DNA of 64,000 bases from Acidobacteriota bacterium. GTDB lineage: Bacteria; Acidobacteriota; Vicinamibacteria; Vicinamibacterales; UBA2999. Below the pieces are notes generated by a model. That model saw nothing but the letters and a program-made list of their open reading frames with translations. It searched no databases and was not told the DNA's origin. Location: positions 32,764 through 96,763 of the forward strand of contig CAUJDN010000051.1 in assembly GCA_963169195.1 (NCBI GenBank), written 5' to 3'. This document shows, piece after piece, positions 31,166-40,127 of this stretch. The translations under genes were made by a program, and so were the position numbers. How positions within the stretch are numbered: the stretch's first letter is position 1; every line of letters begins with the position of its first letter.

Positions 31166-33486
31166 GCCCGCGTCGCGCGCTCGTCGTGCTTGCCCTGGCG
31201 GTCGGGCTCGCCCATCTGCCTTTCATCGCCTCGAGCCTCGAGGACATCGACTCGGTGAACTTCGCGCTCGGGCTGCGCGATTTCGACGTGGCCGATCACC
31301 GCCCGCACCCGCCGGGCTATCCCGTGTACATCGGACTCGGAAAGGCCGTCGTCGCGGCGACGGCACCGCTAGGCGGGCGTGACGGCCGATCTGCCGTCGA
31401 GGCACGCGCGCTGTCGATCCTCTCCCTGGCCGCCGCCATCGCGTCCACGTTCCTGCTGTTCCGCGTGTTTGCCGCGCCCCGTGCCGTGCGCACCGGGGTG
31501 CGTCCGTGGCACACGCTCGACGTGCCCGCGCTGGCCGCCACGGCGTTGACGCTGACGTGTCCGATGGTGTGGGCATTGGCCATCCGGCCCCTGAGTGACT
31601 TGCCGGGCCTCGCGCTGGCGCTGGCCGCGCAGGCGTGCTTCCTCACGGCGTGGTGGTGGCAGACGACGCCGGAAGGCGGCGATTCGCGGATGTCGCCCGA
31701 CACGCTCGCCGCCTCCGGCCGCATGATTGTCATGGGATCGCTCGTGGCCGGCCTGGCCGTGGGGCTGCGCACGCAGACCCTCTGGTACACCATGCCGCTC
31801 CTCGGCGTCGTGCTGGTGGATCGCATCGGCCGCGGCGTGGCCGGCGCCATCATCGGCGCGACGATGACGTTTGCCATCGGGGCGCTGGCCTGGGCCGTGC
31901 CGCTGCTGGTGGCGAGCGGCGGGCTGGGACCGTACCTGGCCGCGCTCGGCTCGCAGGCTGGCGAGGACTTCGCCAGCGGCGAGATGCTCTACACGAACCC
32001 GGCGCCGCGCCTCGTCGCGATGGCGCTGGTTCACACGTTCGTGGATCCCTGGGATTCGGTGCCGCTGGCGTCCGTGGTGCTGGCGTTGGCCGCGGCCGGT
32101 GTCCTCGGCCTCGTCGTCCGCGAGCGCCGCACGCTGGTCGCCATGGCCGCCATCAGCCTGCCGTACCTGGCCTTCCATCTGCTGTTCCAGGACACGGCCT
32201 TCACCCGTTACGCGACGCCGCTCGTGCCGGTGGTGTCCTATCTTGCCGTGCGGGGTGCCGGCTTCGTGGCCGCGCCGGCCGTGGCGCCCGCCATCGCCGG
32301 GCTCACGCTGTGGGCCGTGGCGCTGGCCGCGCCGACGCTCGTCGAGTACGCCGCGGCGCCCGCGCCATCCGTCCGCGTGGTCGCCGCGATGAACGCGGAA
32401 GCCGCGGCGGCACCTCCCGCGGCGCTGGCCATGCACCAGACGTTCCGTCGGCCGCTGCAGGCCGAGGCGGTCGCCGTGACGCCGGTGCTGCCGTCGCCTC
32501 CCCGCCGCGAGTGGCTCGAACTGGCCGCGTTCTGGAGGGAAGGACACGCGGGCCCCGTGTGGTTCCTCGCGGATCCTCGTCGCACCGACCTGGCGCTGTT
32601 CGATCCACAGAGCCGCCGCGACGTGCAGCCGATTCGGTGGGTGCCCTCCTCGCGGCGCATCTTCGGCGACATGCGCCCGGCCGCCGTGGACTGGGTGCGC
32701 ATGACGCCGCCGCGGTGGTTTGCCGAGGAAGGGTGGTCGCTGACGCCGGAAATCGCGGGCATGGCGCAGTTGATGGGCCGGGGGCCGCACCTGGGTCCCA
32801 TCGTCGCGCGCGTGCGACGCGACCCGCAGGCCCAGCGCGTGCTGGTCGGGGGCCGCAACCTTGCCGCCGCGGGCGATCCACCCGCGCGCTTCACGCTGGC
32901 CATCGACGGCCGGACGATGGACGAGTGGGATGCCGGGCCCGGTTTCTTCCTGCGGATGACCGATCTCCCGGAAGGTGCGCTGGCGGGCGAGGGGCCACTC
33001 GCGGCGCTCACCATTCGGTCGACCGCGTCATCGGGCGCGGCCCCGATTCCCACCGCCGTCGAGCAGTTCGATCTGCAGCCGCAGGGCACGTTGATGTGGG
33101 GGCTCGACGCGGGCTGGCACGAGGCCGAATACACGCCGCGCCTGGGCATCTGGCACTGGACGAGTGAGCGCGCGACGCTGCGCGTGGCGGGAGCGACCAC
33201 TGCCGTCCGCGTCGATCTCGAAATCGAGTCCCCGCTGACATATTTCGACGCGCCCAGCGTCGTGCGGGCGCTTGCCGGTGGTCGCGAGATCGCAAGCTCG
33301 GCCATCGGCGCGGGCACCCGGTGGTCGTTCGACGTGCCCCTCGACGCGATCCAGTCCGCGGAGGGCGCCATCACGATCGAAACTGCACAGACCTTCGTGC
33401 CCGCCGGGCGAGGCGGGGGCCCGGATCGTCGCCGACTCGGCCTGCGCGTCTTCGATATTTCGATCGATCCGGTCGGTTTGCGTTGA
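31162..33486 (+). CDS. Polytopic membrane protein, GT39/DUF2723-like
   Basis: A 774-residue protein. Residues about 1-400 contain roughly ten hydrophobic helices. The first periplasmic loop reads EDIDSVNFALGLRDFDVADHRPHPPGYPVYIGLGK, similar to the Asp-containing first loop of lipid-linked-sugar glycosyltransferases (GT39, ArnT, DUF2723 types). Residues about 430-774 form a soluble extracytoplasmic part with beta-rich segments. It may transfer a sugar from a polyprenyl carrier; no donor or acceptor can be named. It starts at GTG 31162, overlapping larE by 4 bases. Confidence 0.75.
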   Translation: MSPRRALVVLALAVGLAHLPFIASSLEDIDSVNFALGLRDFDVADHRPHPPGYPVYIGLGKAVVAATAPLGGRDGRSAVEARALSILSLAAAIASTFLLFRVFAAPRAVRTGVRPWHTLDVPALAATALTLTCPMVWALAIRPLSDLPGLALALAAQACFLTAWWWQTTPEGGDSRMSPDTLAASGRMIVMGSLVAGLAVGLRTQTLWYTMPLLGVVLVDRIGRGVAGAIIGATMTFAIGALAWAVPLLVASGGLGPYLAALGSQAGEDFASGEMLYTNPAPRLVAMALVHTFVDPWDSVPLASVVLALAAAGVLGLVVRERRTLVAMAAISLPYLAFHLLFQDTAFTRYATPLVPVVSYLAVRGAGFVAAPAVAPAIAGLTLWAVALAAPTLVEYAAAPAPSVRVVAAMNAEAAAAPPAALAMHQTFRRPLQAEAVAVTPVLPSPPRREWLELAAFWREGHAGPVWFLADPRRTDLALFDPQSRRDVQPIRWVPSSRRIFGDMRPAAVDWVRMTPPRWFAEEGWSLTPEIAGMAQLMGRGPHLGPIVARVRRDPQAQRVLVGGRNLAAAGDPPARFTLAIDGRTMDEWDAGPGFFLRMTDLPEGALAGEGPLAALTIRSTASSGAAPIPTAVEQFDLQPQGTLMWGLDAGWHEAEYTPRLGIWHWTSERATLRVAGATTAVRVDLEIESPLTYFDAPSVVRALAGGREIASSAIGAGTRWSFDVPLDAIQSAEGAITIETAQTFVPAGRGGGPDRRRLGLRVFDISIDPVGLR

Positions 33487-33512
33487 CACCGCTGGAAAGC
33501 ACGCCGTATCCT
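33483..33512 (+). promoter_or_regulatory. Promoter of pal
   Basis: A consensus -35 TTGACA (33483-33488), 18 bases, then TATCCT (33507-33512). The -10 ends 7 bases before the pal ATG, so the transcript would start at or next to the start codon. Confidence 0.65.
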
Positions 33513-33519
33513 CGCTCGC

Positions 33520-34089
33520 ATGATCCGACGGACCCTTCAGATCACCGCGCTCGCTCTCGTGCTGTCGATCGGCGCGGCGGCGTGCGCGAAGACCCCGCCC
33601 CCCGCGCCGCCACCACCTGCACCACCACCGGCCGCGCCGGCTCCACCGCCGCCGCCACCACCACCACCACCCCCCCCGCCGCCACCCCCGCCGGTGCCGC
33701 TCACCGAGGAGCAGATCTTCGCGCAGAAGACGCTGGCACAGCTGAACGCCGAGCGGCCGCTGGGTGACGTGTTCTTCGACCTCGATCAGTCGGCCATCCG
33801 CGACGATGCGCGGGCGGCGCTCGCCAAGAACGCGGAATTCCTGCGGCGCTGGACCAGCACCCGGATCGACATCGAGGGCCACTGCGACGAGCGCGGCACC
33901 GCGGAGTACAACCTCGGGCTCGGCACGCGGCGCGCGAACGCCGTGAGGGAGTACCTGGTGGGACTCGGCATCGCCGCGGACCGCATCAACGTCGTGTCCA
34001 AGGGCAAGGAGTCGCCCTTCTGCACGGAGTCGAACGAGGCCTGCTGGCAGCAGAACCGCCGCGGCCACTTCGTGTTCACCGCGAAGTAG
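33520..34089 (+). CDS. pal: Peptidoglycan-associated lipoprotein (OmpA-C domain)
   Basis: A 189-residue outer-membrane lipoprotein: signal peptide with lipobox around GAAACAK (Cys22), an extreme Pro/Ala linker including 17 consecutive prolines, then an OmpA_C domain (DVFFDLDQSAIRDDARAAL ... IDIEGHCDERGTAEYNLGLGTRRANAVREYL). GHCDERGT is the usual Pal signature for peptidoglycan binding. The last residues carry two extra cysteines (FCTESNEACW). TolA, TolB, TolQ and TolR are not in the window. A rho-independent terminator follows. Confidence 0.95.
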   Translation: MIRRTLQITALALVLSIGAAACAKTPPPAPPPPAPPPAAPAPPPPPPPPPPPPPPPPPVPLTEEQIFAQKTLAQLNAERPLGDVFFDLDQSAIRDDARAALAKNAEFLRRWTSTRIDIEGHCDERGTAEYNLGLGTRRANAVREYLVGLGIAADRINVVSKGKESPFCTESNEACWQQNRRGHFVFTAK

Positions 34090-34121
34090 GGTCGGCGACG
34101 CCAGCAACAGGCACGACGAAC

Positions 34122-34155
34122 AGGCCGGGTCCCCCGAGGGGCCCGGCCTTTCGTG
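34122..34155 (+). terminator. Rho-independent terminator after pal
   Basis: AGGCCGGGTCCCC pairs with GGGGCCCGGCCT (one bulged base) around a short loop and is followed by TTCGTG. It lies 32 bases after the pal stop and ahead of the convergent pyrF 3' end. Confidence 0.8.
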
Positions 34156-34177
34156 TCTCGGCCCGCCGCGGGGCGCG

Positions 34178-34882
34178 TCAGATCATCCCGGCCACGATCG
34201 CCTCGGCAGCGGCCCGCGGATCCGTCGCCGCGGTAATGGGTCGGCCGACCACCAGATAGGTGGCTCCGGCGGCCACCGCCTCCGCGGGCGTCAGCGTGCG
34301 CGCCTGATCGTCCCGACCCGCCTGGCCGGCAGGGCGGATGCCCGGGGTGACGATGACGAAGTCGGGCCCACAGGCCGCGCGGATGGCTGCGACCTCGAGC
34401 GGGGACGCCACGACGCCGTCCAGCCCCGCCCCCGCTGCCAGCCTGGCCAGGTGCACGACCTGATCCATCACCGGGCGCGACGTGCCGACCTCCGCCAGCG
34501 CGGCGTCGTCCATGCTGGTGAGCACCGTCACCCCAATCACGAGCGGCCGGGCCGTGCCGAGTCTCGCCGCAGCCGTGGTTGCCGCCTCCGCGGCGGCGCG
34601 CATCATGGCCGAGCCGCCGGAGGCGTGCACGTTGACCATCCAGGCGCCGGTCGAGACAGCGGAAGCGACGGCGCCCGCCACCGTGTTCGGGATGTCGTGG
34701 AACTTCAGATCGAGGAACACGCGATCGCCGCGGGAGGCGAGCGCGCGGACGATGGCGGGTCCCTCGGCCGTGAACAGCTGCTTGCCGATCTTGAAGCCGG
34801 CGACGACGCCCCGGAGCGTGTCGGCCAGGTCGAGCGCCTTCGCGCGCGAGTCGACGTCGAGCGCGACGAGAATCCGGTTCAT
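34178..34882 (-). CDS. pyrF: Orotidine 5'-phosphate decarboxylase
   Basis: Last step of UMP synthesis. The 234-residue protein has the catalytic DxKxxD tetrad element in [12 protein letters not shown], starts [14 protein letters not shown], and ends with the phosphate-binding TPGIRP and [17 protein letters not shown] 34882 overlaps the pyrD stop by 4 bases, which marks it as the distal gene of the pyrK-pyrD-pyrF operon. Convergent with pal. Confidence 0.96.
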   Translation of the reverse strand: MNRILVALDVDSRAKALDLADTLRGVVAGFKIGKQLFTAEGPAIVRALASRGDRVFLDLKFHDIPNTVAGAVASAVSTGAWMVNVHASGGSAMMRAAAEAATTAAARLGTARPLVIGVTVLTSMDDAALAEVGTSRPVMDQVVHLARLAAGAGLDGVVASPLEVAAIRAACGPDFVIVTPGIRPAGQAGRDDQARTLTPAEAVAAGATYLVVGRPITAATDPRAAAEAIVAGMI

Positions 34883-35817
34883 GCGTGCACCGCCGTCGGG
34901 GGCGTGGGGTCGAACGCGCCGATGAGATCGGAGAGCCGGTCGATGCCGTGGCGCTCGAGGTAGTCCTCCAGCCCGGCCAGGACCTTCGACCAGACGAAGG
35001 GGTCCACGAAGTTCGCGGTGCCGATCTGCACGGCCGTGGCGCCCGCGAGCAGGAACTCCAGCGTGTCCCGGGCGTTGGTGATGCCACCCATCCCGATGAT
35101 GGGGATCTTCACGTCCTGCGCGCACTCCCAGACCATGCGCACGGCGATGGGCCGGATGGCGGGGCCGCTCAGCCCTCCCAGGACATTGGTGATGGTGGGC
35201 CGTCGCGTCTCGACGTCGATGGCCATCGCCAGGAACGTGTTCACCAGGGAAACCGCGTCGGCGCCCGCGTCCTCGGCCGCCCGCGCGAACGAGGCGACGT
35301 CGGTCACGTTGGGCGTGAGCTTGGGGATGATGGGCAGGTGCGTGGCCTTGCGGACCGCCGAGACCACCGCGCTGGTGCCCATGAGGCTGCACCCGAACTG
35401 GATGCCGCCTTCCTTGATGTTGGGGCACGAGATGTTCAGCTCGAGAGCGGAGACGCCCGCGGCCTGGCTGAGCACCTTGCTGACTTCGACGTACTCGTCC
35501 ACGGTGGTGCCGCACACGTTGACGAAGACGCGGGCGCCGCGCTCGCGGAGCAGCGGCAGCTTCTCCCTGACGAAGCGGTGCACCCCGATGCCCTGGAGGC
35601 CGATCGCGTTGATCATGCCGGCCGGCGTCTCGACGATGCGCGGGGGCGGATGTCCCTCGCGCTCGGTCATGAACAGGCCCTTGACGCACACGCCACCGAG
35701 GGCCGACAGGTCCACGACCTCGTCGTACTCGAGGCCGTACCCGAAGCACCCGCTGGCCGCGATGAGCGGGTTGGGCAGCTCCAGCGATCCGATGCGGACG
35801 GAAAGGTCCCTCGCCAT
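34879..35817 (-). CDS. pyrD: Dihydroorotate dehydrogenase B, catalytic subunit
   Basis: Oxidises dihydroorotate to orotate with FMN; class 1B, working with PyrK. The 312-residue protein has [13 protein letters not shown], the active-site Cys loop [36 protein letters not shown], and the FMN phosphate segment [10 protein letters not shown]. Its ATG shares one base with the pyrK stop (TGATG), and its end overlaps pyrF by 4 bases, so the three genes are tightly coupled. Confidence 0.96.
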   Translation of the reverse strand: MARDLSVRIGSLELPNPLIAASGCFGYGLEYDEVVDLSALGGVCVKGLFMTEREGHPPPRIVETPAGMINAIGLQGIGVHRFVREKLPLLRERGARVFVNVCGTTVDEYVEVSKVLSQAAGVSALELNISCPNIKEGGIQFGCSLMGTSAVVSAVRKATHLPIIPKLTPNVTDVASFARAAEDAGADAVSLVNTFLAMAIDVETRRPTITNVLGGLSGPAIRPIAVRMVWECAQDVKIPIIGMGGITNARDTLEFLLAGATAVQIGTANFVDPFVWSKVLAGLEDYLERHGIDRLSDLIGAFDPTPPTAVHA

Positions 35818-36629
35818 CAGTCCCACACGATCTCGGCGCCGTCGAAGACCGGGCCGGAAATGCACGAGCGCACGAAGCGCGCGGCCTCGGCGCCGTGCCG
35901 CACCCTGATGACGCAGCTGTAGCAGCCGCCCATGCCGCAGCCCATGGTCCGCTCGACCGAGACCTCGCAGGGCTGCTGGTGGCGCCCGGCCACCTCGGCC
36001 ACTGCGGCCAGCATGGGCTCCGGCCCGCACGCGTAGATCATCGTGCTGCCCGGCGCTCGCGACGCAAGGGCGCGGTCCAGGGGCTGGGTGACCCGGCCGC
36101 GCTCGCCGCGCGAGCCGTCCTCGGTGGCGAGGACGAGCGTGACGCCCAGGCGATCGAAGAAGTCGAGGTGAAAGAGCTCCTGGCCCGAACGAGCGCCGTA
36201 GAACAGGGTGGTGGGCGTTCCGGCGGCGGCCAGGGCCTCGGCCAGCGTGGCAAACGGCGCCAGGCCCACGCCGCCCGCGACCATCCAGGCCTCGCTCGGT
36301 GCGGACACGGCGGTGAAGGGACGCCCGAGCGGCCCCAGGCAGGCGATGCGATCCCCGGGCTCGGCCTCGTAGAGCCGGTTCGTGGTGCGGCCGGCGCGCT
36401 TGTTGAGGATGGTGATGGCGATGGGCGCTCCGCGGGCGTCCCGGACGATCTCGAACACCGAGAACGGCCGGCGCAGCAGCGTCTCGGTCATGCCGGTGGG
36501 GCGCACCATGACGAATTGCCCGGCCCGTGTGCGCGTGCCGATCTCGGCGGCCGAGAGCGTGAGCACGTTGTAGTCGCGCGACAGCCGTCGGTTGGCCATC
36601 ACGGTCGCGTCCACATCGAGGGGCGGCAT
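35817..36629 (-). CDS. pyrK: Dihydroorotate dehydrogenase B, electron-transfer subunit
   Basis: A 270-residue FAD and 2Fe-2S protein that passes electrons from PyrD to NAD+. Ferredoxin-reductase-like elements are [18 protein letters not shown] (FAD), [15 protein letters not shown] (NAD) and [13 protein letters not shown]. The iron-sulfur loop is CGMGGCYSC followed by a distal Cys in [14 protein letters not shown] 36629 is the first gene of the operon and lies only 6 bases behind a TATACT hexamer. No PyrR-type hairpin is seen in front of it. Confidence 0.94.
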   Translation of the reverse strand: MPPLDVDATVMANRRLSRDYNVLTLSAAEIGTRTRAGQFVMVRPTGMTETLLRRPFSVFEIVRDARGAPIAITILNKRAGRTTNRLYEAEPGDRIACLGPLGRPFTAVSAPSEAWMVAGGVGLAPFATLAEALAAAGTPTTLFYGARSGQELFHLDFFDRLGVTLVLATEDGSRGERGRVTQPLDRALASRAPGSTMIYACGPEPMLAAVAEVAGRHQQPCEVSVERTMGCGMGGCYSCVIRVRHGAEAARFVRSCISGPVFDGAEIVWD

Positions 36630-36635
36630 CTCTCC

Positions 36636-36641
36636 AGTATA
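36636..36641 (-). promoter_or_regulatory. -10 element TATACT of the pyrK-pyrD-pyrF operon
   Basis: TATACT on the minus strand ends 6 bases before the pyrK ATG. The predicted start site coincides with the start codon, implying a leaderless transcript with no room for 5'-leader attenuation. Confidence 0.55.
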
Positions 36642-36745
36642 GGTGCGGACGGGCGGGGGCGGGGGCGAGGGGACCGTCTCCCTGCCCGCCTCCTGACGCT
36701 GGTCCCCGGCTCCCGACTCCCGACAGCTTCCTGTACGATCCCGCC

Positions 36746-38506
36746 GTGCGGTACCTGCGGATGCTGTCCAACTCGGTGATTGCGGGCGGTCTCGCCGCCG
36801 GCTACCTTGCGGTCGTGATGCTCCAGCTCAACCCGCAGTACCCGATCGATGGGGGTGCCCTGACGCCCGTCGCGCTGATGATGGGCGCGGCCTACGGCGC
36901 CAACCTCACGGTCGTCTTCTACGCGCTCATCGTGCTCCGGCAGATTCTGGCGGTGGAGGTGCTGTCGCCGGGGTGGGTGAGCGTCCGGCTGCTGTCGTGG
37001 CTGCTCACGATGGCCGCGGCGGGCGGCGCGACGGTGATGTGGCTCAACCTTCGCGGCTTCGGCGCCGAACTCGACGTGGAGACGACGCGCCGGATGGCCG
37101 CCGGCGCCATCGTCGTGTCCGCGGCGGCGGGGGTGTTCCTGATGATCGCGCTGGCCCACCTGCGCCGTCGCGGCGGGCGATCGAGCGCCACGATCCTGGT
37201 GCTCACGGCGGTGCTGTCGGTGGTGATGCCCACGGTGCTGCGCGGCCCGGCCCGCGCCGCGCCACTGCCCGGGCCGCTGCCCGCGCCGGTCGTGAGCGAG
37301 GTGACCCCTGCCCCTGTGAGCGGACGGGTCGTGATGCTGATGCTCGACGGCGCATCGCTCGACGTCATCTCACCCGCGGTGGCCGAGGGCCGGCTGCCGA
37401 ACCTCGGGCGCATCTTCGACGGCGGCGCCGTGGTGCACCTGGCCACGCTTCGCCCGACGCAGGCCGAGACGGTGTGGAGCGCGGTGGCGACGGGGCGAGG
37501 CCCGATGCAGAACGGCGTGCGCTCGTCGGCGTCGTATCGCGTGCTGGGCGTGACACCGGTCATCTCGCTGCTGCCCGACTACTGCTTCGCGCAGGCGCTG
37601 GTCCGGCTGGGATTCCTGTGGGAAGAGCGGCACTCGGCCGACGATCTCGCCGCGCGGCCGCTCTGGCGCATCCTGAGCGACCAGGGCGTGTCGGTGGGCG
37701 TGATCGGGTGGCCGCTCACGCAGCCCGCTGCGCCCGTACATGGCTTCCTGGTGAGCGAGGCGTTTCACCGGATGGATGGCCCCGCGCTCGACCTGGATGG
37801 ACCCTCGGCGGTGTGGCCGCCGTCGATGCTCGAGCGGGCGCGCGCCAGCCTGTCGTCCGCGCCGGACCCCGACCCCGTTGCCCTGGTGTCCGTGATGGGC
37901 GGCCCGCCTGCCGGGGACTACGACATGGCGAGCGATCCCGCGCCGGTGATCGCGGACCGCGTCCACGCCACGATGCTGGAGGTCTTCGATGCCGCGTCAC
38001 CGCGCTTCCTCGCGGTGCGCTTCCCGGGGATCGACGCCGTGGGGCACTATTTCCTGCGATACGCGACGCCGTCCGCGTTCGGCGACGTCTCGGACGAGGA
38101 GCGCCGCCGGTACGGGCGCGTCCTCGAGCAGTACTACGGCTTCCTGGACGCGCAGGTCGGCCGCTTCCTCGACGGGCTGGGCGCGGATGACGTGCTGCTC
38201 GTGGTGTCGTCGTTCGGGATGGAGCCGCTCAGCGTGGGGAAGCGGCTCCTCGAGCGGCTGGTCGGCAACGCCACCATCAGCGGCACGCACGAGCGGGCGC
38301 CGGATGGCTTCGTGCTGGCCTACGGCGCCCCGGTGCAGCCGGGCCGGCCGGGCCGCGTCTCGGTCGTGGATCTCGCACCCACCATCCTCTACTTCTTCGG
38401 CCTGCCGGTCGGACGCGACATGGAGGGCTTCGCGCGGACCGAGCTGTTCCGCGCGGGGTTCACCGCCGAGCGGCCGGTGACGTATATCCCGAGTTATGGG
38501 CGGTGA
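36746..38506 (+). CDS. Membrane-anchored type I phosphodiesterase/alkaline phosphatase-superfamily protein
   Basis: A 586-residue protein. About five N-terminal hydrophobic helices (residues 8-170) precede a catalytic domain of the phosphodiesterase/nucleotide pyrophosphatase superfamily. That domain has the first metal Asp in VVMLMLDGAS, PNLGRIFDGG, the nucleophile Thr in TQAETVWSAVATGRGP, and later elements RFPGIDAVGHYF, SSFGMEP and HERAPDGF. It probably cleaves or transfers a phosphoryl-linked group at the outer face of the membrane; the substrate is unknown. The start is GTG 36746, 6 bases behind TACGAT. Divergent from pyrK. Confidence 0.85.
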   Translation: MRYLRMLSNSVIAGGLAAGYLAVVMLQLNPQYPIDGGALTPVALMMGAAYGANLTVVFYALIVLRQILAVEVLSPGWVSVRLLSWLLTMAAAGGATVMWLNLRGFGAELDVETTRRMAAGAIVVSAAAGVFLMIALAHLRRRGGRSSATILVLTAVLSVVMPTVLRGPARAAPLPGPLPAPVVSEVTPAPVSGRVVMLMLDGASLDVISPAVAEGRLPNLGRIFDGGAVVHLATLRPTQAETVWSAVATGRGPMQNGVRSSASYRVLGVTPVISLLPDYCFAQALVRLGFLWEERHSADDLAARPLWRILSDQGVSVGVIGWPLTQPAAPVHGFLVSEAFHRMDGPALDLDGPSAVWPPSMLERARASLSSAPDPDPVALVSVMGGPPAGDYDMASDPAPVIADRVHATMLEVFDAASPRFLAVRFPGIDAVGHYFLRYATPSAFGDVSDEERRRYGRVLEQYYGFLDAQVGRFLDGLGADDVLLVVSSFGMEPLSVGKRLLERLVGNATISGTHERAPDGFVLAYGAPVQPGRPGRVSVVDLAPTILYFFGLPVGRDMEGFARTELFRAGFTAERPVTYIPSYGR

Positions 38507-38556
38507 TGGGTGCGATGGCACCGGGTGCACGGTACTGCCTCGTGCTAAGCTAGGGG

Positions 38557-38592
38557 CCTCTTTAATCGCGAACCCGAGAGTTCGCAAAGAGG
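38557..38592 (+). promoter_or_regulatory. PyrR-binding RNA hairpin upstream of pyrR
   Basis: The transcript folds as CCTCTTT (38557-38563) with AAAGAGG (38586-38592), a one-sided internal loop AATC, an inner stem GCGAAC (38568-38573) with GTTCGC (38580-38585), and a hexaloop CCGAGA. The hexaloop fits the known PyrR-site consensus CNGNGA, and a 5'-side internal bulge is also a consensus feature. The 3' arm contains AGAGG, which doubles as the ribosome site of the short ORF at 38598. UMP-loaded PyrR should therefore block translation. A weak -10 (TAAGCT) lies at 38546-38551. Confidence 0.8.
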
Positions 38593-38597
38593 GACAC

Positions 38598-38636
38598 ATG
38601 AGCAGCACCCGCCCCGAGGTCCCGCCGTGCCGGTAG
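38598..38636 (+). CDS. 12-codon upstream ORF before pyrR
   Basis: ATG 38598 follows AGAGGG at 6-base spacing and opens a 12-codon frame ([12 protein letters not shown]) ending in TAG at 38634-38636. It overlaps the pyrR GTG at 38627. Its ribosome site is the 3' arm of the PyrR hairpin. Its end lies on the pyrR start, so translation of the two is probably coupled. Not a known peptide; the role is inferred from position. Confidence 0.5.
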   Translation: MSSTRPEVPPCR

Positions 38637-39163
38637 TCATGGACGCGGACCGCATCGCCCGCGCGCTCACGCGCATCGCGCACGAAATCATCGAACGCAA
38701 CCACGGTGTGTCCGGTGTCGCCCTCGTCGGCGTCCGCTCGCGCGGCGTGCCCCTGGCGCGGCGCATCGCCGCGACGCTCGCCAGCGTATCGGGCGAGGAG
38801 GTACCCACCGGCGCGCTCGACATCACGCTCTACCGGGACGACCTGATGCGGGCCGCCATCGGTCCGCAGCCGGTGGTTCGCAAGACCGAGATCCCGTTCT
38901 CCATCGACAACCGCACCATCGTCCTCGTGGACGACGTGCTCTACACCGGCCGCACGACGCGCGCGGCGCTCGACGCGCTCATCGACTTCGGCCGGCCGAA
39001 GGCCATCCAGCTGGTGGTGCTGGTGGACCGCGGGCATCGCGAGCTGCCCATCAAGGCCGACTACGTCGGCCGGAACGTGCCGACCTCCCGCCGCGAGAGC
39101 GTGCAGGTGCGGCTGCAGGAGCTGGATGGCGTGGACGACGTGACCGTCGAGGCGGGGGAGTAG
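38627..39163 (+). CDS. pyrR: Pyrimidine operon regulator / uracil phosphoribosyltransferase
   Basis: A 178-residue PyrR: a PRTase fold with the PRPP motif [20 protein letters not shown] and the PyrR-specific segments [24 protein letters not shown] and [25 protein letters not shown]. In other bacteria PyrR binds a leader hairpin when UMP is high, repressing pyr genes, and has some UPRTase activity. The start is GTG 38627, or possibly ATG 38639. It leads the pyrR-pyrB-pyrC operon; an apparent binding hairpin lies directly upstream. Confidence 0.95.
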   Translation: MPVVMDADRIARALTRIAHEIIERNHGVSGVALVGVRSRGVPLARRIAATLASVSGEEVPTGALDITLYRDDLMRAAIGPQPVVRKTEIPFSIDNRTIVLVDDVLYTGRTTRAALDALIDFGRPKAIQLVVLVDRGHRELPIKADYVGRNVPTSRRESVQVRLQELDGVDDVTVEAGE

Positions 39164-39167
39164 CGCC

Positions 39168-40127
39168 ATGGACGTCCCCGTTGCCGCCACGGCCCTCCGT
39201 CAGAGGAACCTGCTCGGCATCGCCGACCTCAGCCCCGGGGAGATCGTGCTCGTCCTCGACACGGCCGAGGCCATGAAGGAAGTCGGCCGGCGCGCCATCA
39301 AGAAGGTGCCCACGCTTCGCGGGCGCACGGTGGTGAACCTGTTCTTCGAGCCGAGCACGCGCACGCGCACGTCGTTCGAGATCGCCGAGAAGCGGCTCAG
39401 CGCCGACACGCTGAACGTGGCGATCGGGACGTCGAGCGTGGTGAAGGGCGAGACGCTGGTCGACACCGCGATGAACATCGAGGCGATGTCGCCCAGCATG
39501 ATCGTGCTCCGCCACGCCTCGTCCGGCGCCTGCCATCTCCTGGCACGCATCTGCAAGGCGGCCATCATCAACGCGGGCGACGGCATGCACGAGCACCCGA
39601 CGCAGGCGCTGCTCGACGCCTTCACCATCCGCGAGCGGAAGGGCCGCATCGGGGGGCTGAAGGTGGCCATCGTCGGCGACCTGCTGCACAGTCGCGTGCT
39701 GCGGTCGAACCTGCTGCTGCTGACGAAGCTCGGCGCCGAGGTCTGGGTGTGCGGGCCGGCCACCCTCATCCCGCCGGGGCTGGATCGGCTGGGGGTGCGC
39801 GTCACCACGCGGGTGGACGAGGCGGTCGAGGGCGCGGACGTCGTGATGATGCTGCGCATCCAGCTCGAGCGGATGGAGGGCGGCTACTTCCCCTCGCTCC
39901 GCGAGTACTTCACGACGTTCGGGATGACCGACGCCCGCCTGGGCCGGGCGAAGCCCGACGTCATCATCATGCACCCGGGGCCCATCAACCGCGGGGTCGA
40001 GATCGCGTCGGAGGTGGCCGATGGTCCCTACTCCGTGATCCTCGACCAGGTGTCCAACGGTGTCGCGGTGCGCATGGCGGTCCTGTACCTGCTGGCGGGT
40101 GGAGCGGACGATGAAACGGTTGCTTAA
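39168..40127 (+). CDS. pyrB: Aspartate carbamoyltransferase catalytic subunit
   Basis: Condenses carbamoyl phosphate and aspartate. The 319-residue protein has the carbamoyl-phosphate site [43 protein letters not shown] and the aspartate-binding [11 protein letters not shown]. No pyrI regulatory subunit is nearby, so it is likely of the B. subtilis-like or PyrC-associated class. ATG 39168 lies 4 bases after pyrR. The 3' end overlaps pyrC by 17 bases. Confidence 0.97.
   Translation: MDVPVAATALRQRNLLGIADLSPGEIVLVLDTAEAMKEVGRRAIKKVPTLRGRTVVNLFFEPSTRTRTSFEIAEKRLSADTLNVAIGTSSVVKGETLVDTAMNIEAMSPSMIVLRHASSGACHLLARICKAAIINAGDGMHEHPTQALLDAFTIRERKGRIGGLKVAIVGDLLHSRVLRSNLLLLTKLGAEVWVCGPATLIPPGLDRLGVRVTTRVDEAVEGADVVMMLRIQLERMEGGYFPSLREYFTTFGMTDARLGRAKPDVIIMHPGPINRGVEIASEVADGPYSVILDQVSNGVAVRMAVLYLLAGGADDETVA

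Noticed and set aside
31162..33486. Calling this gene ArnT or another named glycosyltransferase
   Set aside because: Only the first loop and the helix pattern resemble GT39/DUF2723 proteins. The C-terminal half has no recognised match, so a specific name is not supported.
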